Part shown: one piece after another, positions 1 through 9,296 of the stretch
How positions within the stretch are numbered: position 1 is the stretch's first letter
Layout of the letters: each line of letters opens with the position of its first letter
Source of the DNA: Synchiropus splendidus
Lineage: Eukaryota; Chordata; Actinopteri; Syngnathiformes; Callionymidae
Direction of reading: 5' to 3'
DNA: 64,000 nucleotides
Assembly (NCBI RefSeq): GCF_027744825.2
Contig: NC_071340.1
Span: forward strand, 4,776,501-4,840,500
Position numbers and translations under genes: made by a program
Notes under the pieces: model-generated
Database searches by the model: none
What the model was told of the DNA's origin: nothing
The model's input: only the letters and a program-made list of their open reading frames with translations

Positions 1-76
1 ACAGCCGTGCACTGTGCATCATCATGATTTGGTTAGGGTTAGCCATGGGATAGTGATCTCACTTGGTGTCACTTGG

Positions 77-85
77 TATATAAAG
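77..85 (+). promoter_or_regulatory. Possible TATA box
   Basis: The sequence TATATAAAG is a good TATA-box match. A transcription start about 25-30 bases downstream would fall near base 110, and a short leader would then reach the ATG at 169. TATA-like strings are common in AT-rich fish DNA, so this matters only in combination with the candidate first exon that follows. Confidence 0.25.
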
Positions 86-168
86 CACATCAAATGACCA
101 TGTGCTGCAGTCACTAATCAATCAGTGGCGTCGATCATCTCAACTAAGTTAAAATAAAATAGAAGAAA

Positions 169-238
169 ATGGGTTGTTTCTGTTCTGCTTTGTGCTTGCT
201 GTTTTCTGTCCCTATACTCTCCCTGGGTGTCCTGCTGT
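169..238 (+). CDS. Candidate signal-peptide first exon, unidentified secreted or membrane protein
   Basis: An ATG in a fair context (gaaaATGG) opens a strongly hydrophobic stretch, MGCFCSALCLLFSVPILSLG and a few more residues, which resembles a signal peptide. A donor-like GTATGT begins at 239. Splicing there would give 70 coding bases, that is 23 codons plus one base, which is the phase-1 ending usual for signal-peptide exons. A TATA box lies about 85 bases upstream of the ATG. Read without splicing, the frame continues to 399 through low-quality sequence. I found no second exon and recognise no family. A chance hydrophobic frame is a real alternative. Confidence 0.2.
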
Positions 239-399
239 GTATGTGTGGATTTACCTCAAGCATCTCTAAGTTTGTACTTATTTCCTCCCCTTTTCACCAT
301 GTGATGTTTTTAAGGACCAGATTTACCTTTGCAAAAAAAAAAAATATGACAGAAAATTTGAAACAAAATTATGATTTGCTTTTTAGTCTGCTCAATTAG

Positions 400-1889
400 T
401 TTTGCCAATCCAATGTTAGTCATTATCGCTGACATTGCATCACTGAGTATTGAATGGTTTCTTTCAAACAATTTATTTCCAGGTTTGTATCTGAGACTTT
501 GAGCCTCTGTGCTTTAGCAGTATATCCACAATGACTCATGAGCAGCAGTCTGTCCTACCACAGTTTTTGTAAACGGCTGAGTCAAATCTTTTGTTTTTAT
601 TTGTCAATCTCTGTTGTGCTTGAGCTCCGACTTATGCTGCCTATCATAGCAATGAACATTTGTGGAATTAGTAAGACCACGACTTGAATTAAACTGAGAA
701 ATTGTTTCATGTTCATATGGTGCCTGACAAGGAAAAAAAAATAGCCAGCAGACTGTCATAAGTCCAGTTCATTCCAATTCCATATATCTTAAAATGAAGT
801 GTTCTTACAAATGAAAATTACTTCTGTCTGCAATGTTATTAAAATAGAAATGTTAATGTCTTTCAGGGTTTGAAGGCATTTCATCCCATGTAGGATTGGG
901 TTTCACATTTAATTAGAAAACCATAGATATCGAAGCTCCGGTCTGATGCGTAATTTTTATTCAAATGAAAGCAGCTCTCGGTCAAGTAGGCAAACCACAA
1001 TTTCAGCTCATGGTTGGCAAACTCTGTCACACTCTTTAACACTATCTTTGTTCACTCCACTGAGAAGCCCAAAAGTCACCACCACATCCTGTTCGGCTCT
1101 TTTTCCCTCTTCCATACCTGTCACGTCTCACTGTGCCTCCATCCACTCGACAGTTCAATCATAATCACATCACATTGGTGTGATGCTGCACACTTAACGC
1201 CAATTATGTTCAACACAGGCAGTAAAAACCTGAGCCAGTGCAGAAAGTCCATTCACTTAAAGCTGATCAGATCGACCAATGCTGCAATTCACTGTAACAC
1301 TACAGTGACAAAACAAGGGAAGAAGCAGGAGGAAGTGACTGGAGCTGCTATGAAATTGTACAGAACAGAGATTAATCTCACACACGTACAGGAGTGTAGA
1401 CATCAAGGCATTGTGTGCACTTTCAAAAGTACCTTACAAGTAATTTGTAACGCTTTTCTCCTGCATCACTCAAAAAACAGTTGCTCTCACTTCCAAAAGC
1501 TGCTTTCTTGCTCAACTTTATCAACTCCAAAATACATGCAGGAGCTGTGGTGATTTCAGTGATGATCACTCTGTCTGAACTGAAGTTGGACAACCATATC
1601 TTAGATCTTTGATTACAACACACTGTTAATGCAGAACAATAGCAATGTATAGTACAAGTACAATATGTAGTACAGCCCCCTAAGTAGGCTTCACTATTGG
1701 ATACAAGAGACATGTATTTGCCATGCAGCAGAGTGCAGCCCATCCTTTTAATAGGAGGGGTTTGCCATAGCCGCACCTCCTGTTTCTTCTTTACATGAGA
1801 GTGGAGACGTTAAATTCATGGTTGAAGTAACTACTCAATAAACACAGGCGGAGTTAGCAGGCTATCTTGCTAACACGTCTCCTCCACTG
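400..1889. other. Unassigned non-genic sequence
   Basis: This stretch is AT-rich with scattered stops in all frames. The longest open frame (1014-1553, plus) has no recognisable motif, and its composition looks like intergenic DNA. I see no transposon ends, tandem array or splice-flanked open segment worth calling. Confidence 0.5.
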
Positions 1890-2328
1890 GCCCCTGAGCC
1901 ACTTTGGTTCAGTAACAGCCTACTAGTCGGCAAAAAAATCCGCCTTCCCTTATCTGGCCACTGCTGAAGGAAATTCAGGAATATTCCTGCATAGAAGCAG
2001 CTACACCACTAACTGTGGAACCCCCAGTGGTCAAGTATGGCTGATAAAACTGTCAAATGGATGGGTTAGACTTAGAATACTAGCATTCGCTAATAACCTG
2101 GCATTGCTCATGGGAGCGCAGGACAGACTCTCCCAGAGACCATCACCGGACAGGATGTGGATGTCAGGCAGACCATGGCAGTGGTGCTCAGGATGTGATG
2201 GCAACCCTGCAAGGCCGATTCCAAACAGCTGCACAGGTCCAGCGCCAATGTGGCTGTGGCCTCACCTTTGCTGGTCATCCATCCCACTTCGAGGGTGTTC
2301 TATGGATATCGCTGCACCGGGGGAACGC

Positions 2329-2484
2329 TTGCAGTACCTCCTGTCGGAGGTTCGTTCGCTTCTTGGAGAGGGGGTTATTGGCCCTGTCCCAGAGGCAGGG
2401 TGGGGTTTTACTCCCGCTACTTCTTGGTCTTCAAGAGATGCCAGGTGGAGACCCATTCCGGATCTCAGCTTTCTGAACAGGTTT
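2329..2484 (+). pseudogene. Frame-broken reverse transcriptase N-terminal blocks (DIRS-like)
   Basis: Three consecutive blocks align with the start of a DIRS reverse transcriptase. SEVRSLLGEGVIGPVP and flanking residues lie at 2329-2391. GFYSRYFLVFKR follows at 2403-2438 in another frame. WRPIPDLSFLNRF lies at 2446-2484, back in the first frame. The family pattern here is an acidic/basic helix ending in an I-x-PVP motif, then GFYSxxFLVxKK, then the RPIxDLxxLN block. Two compensating frameshifts within about 60 bases show relaxed selection. The catalytic YxDD region is not recognisable further on. Confidence 0.7.
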
Positions 2485-2837
2485 GTTGCCAGTCAATGTC
2501 TCATGTAATTGACCACAAACAGACTCTTGCAGAGTATCAGGACAGGCACTTGGATCATCTCCCTCAACAGATGCCTGCTTCCACATTCCAATATCCATGA
2601 GCTACAGGAAGTAACTCCAGTTTGGGCTAGAGGGAGTAGTGTATCGGTATACTTGTCTTGAGTTTGAGTACTCTCTAGCGCCCCGCACACTTGCAAAATG
2701 TGTGGAGGCGGGCTCAAGAGTCACAAGCGCAAACTGCAACAGTGTTGGAGCACATACAGCTGCTGGGGTTCCGCGTAAACTTCAGCAAGAGGAGGACCTT
2801 CCTCACTACGAACTTAGTCTCGGACCTGGCCAATCTA

Positions 2838-2875
2838 GGAGTTGGCAAGCTCTGTTGGAGTTGGCAAGCTCTGTC
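2838..2875 (+). repeat. 19-bp tandem duplication inside the DIRS fossil
   Basis: The 19-base unit GGAGTTGGCAAGCTCTGTT is followed at once by a second copy differing only in its last base. It lies within the retrotransposon remnant and probably arose by slippage after the element died. Confidence 0.85.
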
Positions 2876-3038
2876 CTCAGAGTCGGGTGAGCAGGGGTCC
2901 CTGCTCTCTCTGTAATGAGGCTACTGGGTCACATGGTGGCAGCTCATGCTGTAGTTCAGAGATGGTTCAGCTGGCTGAAAGTAGACCTGGATCAGCAGCT
3001 GACTGTGGGCCCTCCGCTTTTTGCAGCCTAAACCGAAT

Positions 3039-3382
3039 GTCGAATTCACAGGCGCTTCTGTCATGGGCTGGGATGTCTCTTGCGTTCAAGTGTCAGCAGG
3101 GTATGGAAGGAGGAATCTTCCCAGCATATCTGCTTCCTGGAGTTTCACAAGGAGTTTTACAAGGAGTTTCACAAGAGAAGGCGATTCTCCACTTTGTCTC
3201 CCCTCTCCATCAAGTGCACATGTTGGTCAGGTTGGACAGCTCCATAGCAGTCGCGTATGTCTAACTCAGGGGGTTGTCAGGTCTCTCTGGCTCCACAACC
3301 TGGCATTCGATATCTGGACCTGAGCAGACCAACTCCTGGCATTGCTGGAGTCCAGGAAGTGTCAGCCAACAGATTCTCAAGA
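3039..3382 (+). pseudogene. Frame-broken RNase H-like domain of the DIRS-like element
   Basis: VEFTGASVMGWDVSC (3039-3083) matches the first RNase H strand of DIRS elements, where the family has a D-A-S-x-x-G-W-G pattern; here the catalytic Asp position reads Gly. MLVRLDSSIAVAYV (3220-3261) matches the second acidic block, followed after a frame change by QGVVRSLWLHNLAFDIW (3270-3317), the usual Q-G-G-x-R-S continuation. VQEVSANRFSR in a third frame (3350-3382) corresponds to the closing N-x-x-A-D-x-L-S-R motif with its Asp changed. The domain is inactive. Confidence 0.68.
3140..3175 (+). repeat. Three 12-bp tandem units
   Basis: GAGTTTCACAAG, GAGTTTTACAAG and GAGTTTCACAAG stand head to tail, with one substitution in the middle copy. 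They interrupt the RNase H-like region and add codons not found in the family, so this is a local slippage expansion. Confidence 0.9.
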
Positions 3383-3650
3383 GGTGCCATTCAGGACAAG
3401 CGGTCGCTGACACAGCGACTGAGGGCTCAGATCAGGCAGAGGCTCGGAAGTCAAGAGAACTTCACGTGCCCTCAGTGACTCTCGCTGCACGAGTCAGACA
3501 ACCCACTTATGGAGATAGAGCCTCTGGCACAGCGGGTGTAGGCTAGGTCTACTCTTTGCATACCCTTCTACCAGCTTGTTACATACTCTGATTTTGAGAT
3601 GGGGCCTCCAGTCTGTCCCAGCGCCCCCTGGTTCAGATCAACTCTCAAGT

Positions 3651-6600
3651 AAGAATATGCTGCAAAGTTGAGCATATTTGATGCTTGATGTGCTGATAAC
3701 AATGTCCCCACAATCTGCATTGCTACCTCAACCATCTTTTCCTTACTACAGTTTCTGCTAAACAACTGCAGAGTTATATCCATGCTCAAGATCTTTGAGA
3801 AGCCCATTTTCTCAAGAGACGATGCAGCAGAACACGCACCTAAGCTCAGTCACTACTAATCACATGGGCCCCCCATTCGAAACCCTCCAAGATGATGCCA
3901 CATGTCCTGTCATTCAAGACCACTTTTCTGTTATCACTGGCGTCAGGGTATGTGACATCTGTGCAGCTGTTCAGATTGTCTGTCTTTAGGAGTTAGGAGT
4001 TATCTGCAGCTCTGACAGGTCCAGGTGTTGAGAGCCTTCTCACTGCTTCCTCATTAGAACACTTTTTCTCCTTCCCCCACAAACCCTTTGGTAGTGTCTT
4101 ACTGGCAGACTTCAGAGGGTGTGTCTCTGGTAGCGCATGATAGCAGTGAGCATTGTCTTTCGCACTGCAAAGACTGATAAAGTTTGTGGCTGGAGAACGG
4201 TCATAAGTAAATGCAATTGCATCTGCGCTGGTCAGTATGTGTACTCTGTCAAAGATTGTCGGTTCATACCCATATGATGCCCTTGAGGGGATGTGTCGTA
4301 CATTCACTCAATATTGTAGCCGTGATGTTAGTTTGTGGCACATCGGTAAGCCCGGACTCACACCAAGAGCGGCTGAGTAGGTCATAAATTTCTGTAGCTG
4401 ATACTATGTTTTCTTTCCTAGAGCCAAAGTTCGAGTTAAGCAAAGAGACATCTCGCCTTGGGTTCTCATTGAGTCCTCACATCCCTCAGGCTAGTTAATA
4501 AGGGCTATATTTCTCCCTCTGTCTTTCTCCGGGGAGGAGAATGTTTGATGGGGTTAACAAGTGGAAATCTCTGAAGCAGGTTACCATGGTCGATGGCAGT
4601 CAGGATTCTTGTTCTGGCAAACCACAAACAACGGCCTTTATCTTCACAGAGGAGAGAGACGGACTGCATTAGGACCTTGGCGATCAGACAACAAGGCACA
4701 AAAAAAGGGAGAAAACAGGTGTGTGGAGTCGTAGCGCTCCAAGTCCTTTTATTTCTAATTCTGTCAAGCTACTACAGTCAAGAAAAGAGTTGTACAAAGA
4801 GTGTTAACTCTCCCTTGTCAATTACTAGTCAATCTTTAGGGGACGAGCTAGGCGCCTCAACTCCCCTTGTGTCACATACAGTATGAGCTGTTCAATAGTT
4901 CCCGTTCCAGCTCAGTTCCAGCCGACTTCTAGCACATTTCCAGCTACTGGAACAACCCCCCCTCTTCTTGATGGAGTGTCTTTGAATAATGTAAACCCCA
5001 CCTACTCATTGCACTATGAGGTGTGAACTGAAGGTGGCACTTTCTGTTCATACACAAAGCCCAGAGTGACTAGTGAAAGCTGGATTAACAAGTCCAGAGT
5101 GGAATAAAGTAAAGAGTCTCAGGAATAGGTTACGCAAGGAGCCCGTCACACGTATTCTGACCTGTTTGGAGTACAAAACATGTTTTTCAATCACGCATTG
5201 CACGAGGCATTGCAGCTCAGGCTGTTGGGGTTTCTCTTCTGACTACATCATCCTCAGGATTAAATTACCCCTAGGGGCCTGCAGGCGTCCATGAAAGGTG
5301 CGGTCATAAACCAGTTACGGACCTTTCACAGACCTTTCACTAAGCCACCATGGAAAGCTGGGAACTTTTGAATCGCTTCATCTGTAACAGAACGGCGAGA
5401 GAAAGATGGATGTGATTATGCAACGGATTTTCAGGAGAAAGGTCTCCATAGGTGACATGGTTGGGCCCCTGATTTTTCTATAAATCTAACCCCATTTTTT
5501 CCCCTCTTTAGTTAGGCATGCTGCAGGCAGATGCTGGGGACCGCAGAAAAGGCTCGAGCTAGTGCAGACTCTCGTGATTCTTCCATAATAGTCTTTTCAG
5601 ATGGTATGATGCTCAGGGAACCTGGCAACATTCTTTCTCCTCTCCTTAGATGTTCCTGAGTTGGCTGGGTATCGCAGGAGGGTGATGGGTGGATGGACCT
5701 CGGAGAATGACGGTAACCTTAGCATTTCCCAAAGGAATTTTTTGTTTCGTATACATTGTACCTCAATCAGCCTTTCAGTGTCAGTGACTTTAAGAGGGAG
5801 AGCCATATTAGGTCCTATGTGTGCAGAAAATCTAATGGAATGTCAGTCTATGTATATTCACACACTTATCCTTAATTACCAAGCTGCTCTAGCTACAACC
5901 AGCAAGCCATTCAGTATTTGCAGCTTTCACACGAGTGAAAGTATTTAATGTGCAATGACGTCAACATCGTCAATAAGAAACACTTTCAGCTCATGCAGAC
6001 TGTGTTTTGGTGGGATCCTTTCCATGACGATGGATTAATTTGTTCCTCCGTCATCGATCAAATCCAAGCCTAAAGCATAGCTGAGATCAAGGTTTGTAAA
6101 TTATCCAGGAAAACAAAAAGGATTCACGAAGAAGGTGTCTCATTGAGAGAGGAAGTGAAATGGCAAATTAATAAAACCCATCTGTAGTATTAAGTTTTAG
6201 TTTAGTCTTTCAGATACATTCATTCTCAGCTGTCAGTCTGACTTGCTCCTCTGCTTCTCTATTTCTCTGTCTTCCTTTCACCTCGAATCGGTCATGAATA
6301 TTCATGAGGTTGTTGTTTGCATTTCTGGCTCCTCGAAGAGGCTGCATACACAAAGGTGACAGCCATCAACCTCCGGAGGCGGTGGAGAAGTGATATGAGC
6401 GCGAGCGTATGAGGAATAAGCCGAGATGATAGAAAAAAATCACAGGGAAGTGAAATGAGACAGATGACAGATTTCTGGGTGAAACATCGCTCCAAGCTGT
6501 GACCAGGTCTACATAACAGCATTTTTAAAAGCCATGGAGCAGGACCAAACCAGGGTTCAACTAGAATGAAGAGAAATACATAAAATACATAAAATATTAA

Positions 6601-8204
6601 AAAGGAAAATAAAATGTAAAAAAAAAAAAGGTGGAACCTAAATCTAAAAAAAGGGGAAAAAAATTACATGAGGAACAATTGCATGATAGATAACTGGATA
6701 TACACTATTTGAAAGAAATGGATGGAAAATACGCTAAGATATGTTCTATGAATATCTTAATATTAATAGAAAATATAAAATTAATATGCATGAATACACT
6801 CATGAATACAAAGGTATAAAATATTGAAAAGGGTGTCTAGTCAGAGTGGCAGAACAATGTAGAGCAACTTTTTAACAGTCCATAACCCAATGAAAAGGAA
6901 CAAAGATTCTGAAATATCATAACTACAATTTTAAGCTACATTTCTGTTGTTGAGTTCATACCTCCGCAAACCCGCCACTGTCAGTGGTGTTGGGCAACAA
7001 CAAGAAACGTCTGACAAAATATCTTAGATGCGCCCTCCTCTCCATACAAATGTGCTAATCGAGCACTGCTCACACTAACTACGTATGTATCGATGCATAT
7101 TATACATATCGATCCAATGTCTCACAATTCGCCAAACTCCATTCATATTGTCATATATGAAAACTTCTCCACCCTCTTGAGTTGCTTTTCATTGAAGACA
7201 ATCATTTTTTTCTCATGAACATGGGGACACGCTGAAGTTGGAGATGGGAACGGGTTTCAGTTTTTCCTTCAAGTATACATGTGTGATTGTGCATTGGCTC
7301 AGCTGGACCGTCTTCGTATGTCGTCTTTGCTTTCATTAATAGTTTTGCTTTGTCACTGTTACAACACTGATTTCTTTATTTAGCTAAGACTGATTATTGA
7401 ATTGTTTATTTAACATAGGTGCATGCCGATTAGTGGTTTGTACATTGTCTCCTCAGATGGTGCCATATTTGAAACCATGTGTGTAGTGGTGTTTTTACAG
7501 TGAAGGAGGGATTTGTTATCATGTTTGTCTTCAATTGACAGTTGTATTCAACCAAGAGGAATTATTGGTGTTTTTGAACGTGGCAAAGTCACAGTATTCA
7601 CTTCTGTGATTGCAGCTGCTATGAAGAGATGCTCAAATTCTGACATCAAAGTTCAGATCCAGGATGAGTGTTTGAAAACGCTCCTTGATTGAACGTGAGT
7701 GTTTATCCTCGAACCCTGTGTCTGTCAAACGCTCCCCAATGAGTACGGCATAAGTCCGCAGATTTGTCTGCTGGGTGAGAGACAGTGGGCATTTACACAC
7801 TGCAAATACATGTTCATCCTCCTCCCAGATAAAAACATACACAGTTCGCTGAATCATTGAGGTACGCAAACCCCTGACTGCGAGAAGGTGATGGTCATGG
7901 GGGATGTGGGAAGGAAACATTTTAGTAAATACTAACTACACACAATAAAAACAAAATTATGGCAATGAATAAAAAATGGTAATCTCTTGATCGTGATTCA
8001 CCGTTCGTTCAATGGGTAATAGTTGTTTGTTTTCAGTTTTAATTCCACTTTGGCGGTCAATCAAGTGCAGAGAGATGGCTTCAGACTGTGTTAGACTCAT
8101 ATTGTTGATAAATAAGTGTTTTACAAATAAGTACTGGAGGTAAATAGTCATGTTAAATACAGCTATATCGGACAATCGTGATGAAATGAAGCCTGTGTTC
8201 TCAC
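3651..8204. other. Unassigned sequence downstream of the visible TMEM132 exons
   Basis: As the TMEM132 gene reads leftward, the exon after 8205 should lie here or beyond the window edge. It should open with a base completing the split Arg codon, followed by a K-x-K-K-G-V-like stretch. I did not find it. Open frames of 95-104 codons (3993-4307 minus, 7633-7920 minus, 5661-5948 plus) carry no motif I know. The region is AT-rich from about 6500 on. No transposon ends were recognised. Confidence 0.45.
6292..6307. repeat. 16-bp perfect palindrome
   Basis: TCATGAATATTCATGA is its own reverse complement. It contains ATGAATATTCAT, resembling paired AT-rich homeodomain or POU-type sites. It sits at the edge of a less AT-rich stretch (about 6290-6530). 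A regulatory role is only a guess. Confidence 0.5.
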
Positions 8205-8767
8205 CTGAGTGTAAACTGCTCTATGATGGAGTCCGTTCTCATGAAGATCTCGAATGCCACTGTCTTCCCAAGCCGAACTGGACTAGGAGGAACAACAACC
8301 TCAACATTTTCATCCAGTCTCAACCTGGTTCCCTTGGACTTGGACACTTGACCAGCGCTCAATTGAACTACGCCAGCATTCATCATTTCCTGCAGACCGC
8401 CCTTGACAGGTGCTCCCCACTGTCCCGCCAGTCCTCCAAGAGGTCCAACATTTGGATTTTTCCATGGCTCGTTCACATAAGAAGGACAGTCTCGACCAGT
8501 GCCCTCTACTGGAATGACAGAGTAGTACACATCCACTGACTGCAGGGAGATTTCGGAGGGCCTTCTTTTCATCTGTGGGCTTGAAAACCAGGAAGGAGGC
8601 AGTTCTAAACGGATCACGCAGATACCAGATGGGCCAATGAGTTTGCATCCTGCAGAAGGGGCTGCTTCATTGTGGTCTCGGACAGCTATGGCCCTCATAC
8701 ACGGCAGGAGGCGTGGTGGAAGAGGGTCAGACTCATCCCAGCGTCGACCCACCAGATAGAACAAGAC
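8205..8767 (-). CDS. tmem132 (paralog not resolved): TMEM132 family protein, second visible coding exon
   Basis: This 563-base internal exon encodes about 187 residues that join directly onto the exon at 8902-9296. The minus-strand acceptor reads cttgtgcag, followed by VLFYLVGRRW, which matches the family's conserved VQVLF-[YH]-x-x-GRDW motif once the Gln codon of the previous exon is added. Further hallmarks in order are LPCMR, a Gly-x-Cys segment (SGICVIRLEL), the PPSWFS motif, a Y-Y-S-V strand (VDVYYSV) and, near the end, EQFTLR, where the family has F-[TI]-L-R before a Lys-rich K-K-G-V. The donor is CTCAG|GTGAGA and splits an Arg codon (phase 2). TMEM132 proteins are type I single-pass membrane proteins, mostly neural, with an ectodomain of cohesin-like and Ig-like folds and a proposed adhesion role. 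The frame is intact and all three splice boundaries are canonical, so the exon looks functional. Divergence from TMEM132B/C/D leaves the paralog uncertain. Confidence 0.93.
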
Positions 8768-8901
8768 CTGCACAAGAGAAAAAACACTATTTCCTTGTTT
8801 CATACAATGTGGTTGATTGACGAGCAAAACAGCAAGTATAGTATGAGTAAATAACTAATCAGTTTACATTCCGCAAAGACTATATATAATTCCAGCCGAA
8901 C
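8768..8901 (-). other. 134-bp intron of the TMEM132 gene
   Basis: On the minus strand this intron begins GTTCGG directly after a CAG codon (phase 0) and ends in a short pyrimidine tract, TTTCTCTTGTGCAG. The two flanking exons read in one uninterrupted frame once it is removed (…PWIQ|VLFYLVG…). It is a minimal intron, in contrast to the very long introns expected elsewhere in this gene. Confidence 0.92.
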
Positions 8902-9296
8902 CTGAATCCAGGGTTGCTCTGAGCCCACCTCAGACACAACCACATGAGCTTTGACCTTCCAGTTCAGGGTCACTTGGTTGGTCAGCGGGAGCAGATGTGG
9001 CGCCGGGCCCTGCAGGAGCTCCACCGGAACAGGCAGCTCTGCACTCAGGTTGCCGTAGCTGCAGTTAACACTCGGCAGCGACTGCGGTTCCAGTTGGTGG
9101 AGAAAGACAGGCTCTGTACGGGACGAGAGACTGCCATTACGCATCACTTCCTGATTGGCCTCTCGCAAGAAAAAGGCGGACTCAGCGCTGTTTAGCTGGC
9201 ACTGGACCGGCAGGTAGGTGGGCAGAGATGCAGAGAAACGGGCCTGGAAGGATTCCGGTCCTGCTCCGCCTGGTCCTCCACCTGCTGACGCCGATG
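8902..9296 (-). CDS. tmem132 (paralog not resolved): TMEM132 family protein, N-terminal ectodomain exon
   Basis: This 395-base exon gives two bases finishing a split codon plus 131 codons. The acceptor is strong (TTTTTCTTCCTTCCTGTCTCCAG). After a Gly/Ala-rich start (SASAGGGPGGAGPES) come the family hallmarks LPTYLPV, LNSAESAFFLREANQ, EVMRNGSLSSRTEP and, near the end, TNQVTLNWKVKAHVVV. Possible N-glycosylation sites are NGS, NCS and NLS. The preceding exon must end in phase 1 and should supply the start Met and signal peptide; it was not found and may lie far to the right or outside the window. The Met-initiated open frame that runs through this exon begins inside intron sequence, so its ATG is not the real start. 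The Gly/Ala-rich lead and the long QLEPQSLPSV segment depart from the human paralogs I remember. Confidence 0.93.

Larger units (their letters stand above)
1890..3650 (+). mobile_element. Decayed DIRS-type (tyrosine-recombinase) retrotransposon fragment
   Basis: Translating in shifting plus-strand frames gives a series of blocks typical of fish DIRS elements. Reverse-transcriptase blocks come first, then a thumb/connection-like block (LLGFRVNFSK, 2760-2789), then RNase H-like blocks near 3039-3382. The order and spacing match the RT-RNase H part of DIRS polyproteins. The blocks fall in different frames with stops between them, so the copy is dead. A gag-like start may reach back to about 1890, and the right end near 3650 is soft. 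No recombinase domain or split direct repeat could be recognised, so the exact family stays open. Gypsy-type elements are a less likely alternative. Confidence 0.72.

Noticed and set aside
31..44. GGTTAGGGTTAGCC, a telomere-like string
   Set aside because: Only one and a half TTAGGG units are present; this occurs by chance and is not an interstitial telomere array.
7633..7920. 95-codon minus frame as the next TMEM132 exon
   Set aside because: It shows none of the family's motifs expected after the FTLR site and has no matching phase at a splice site.
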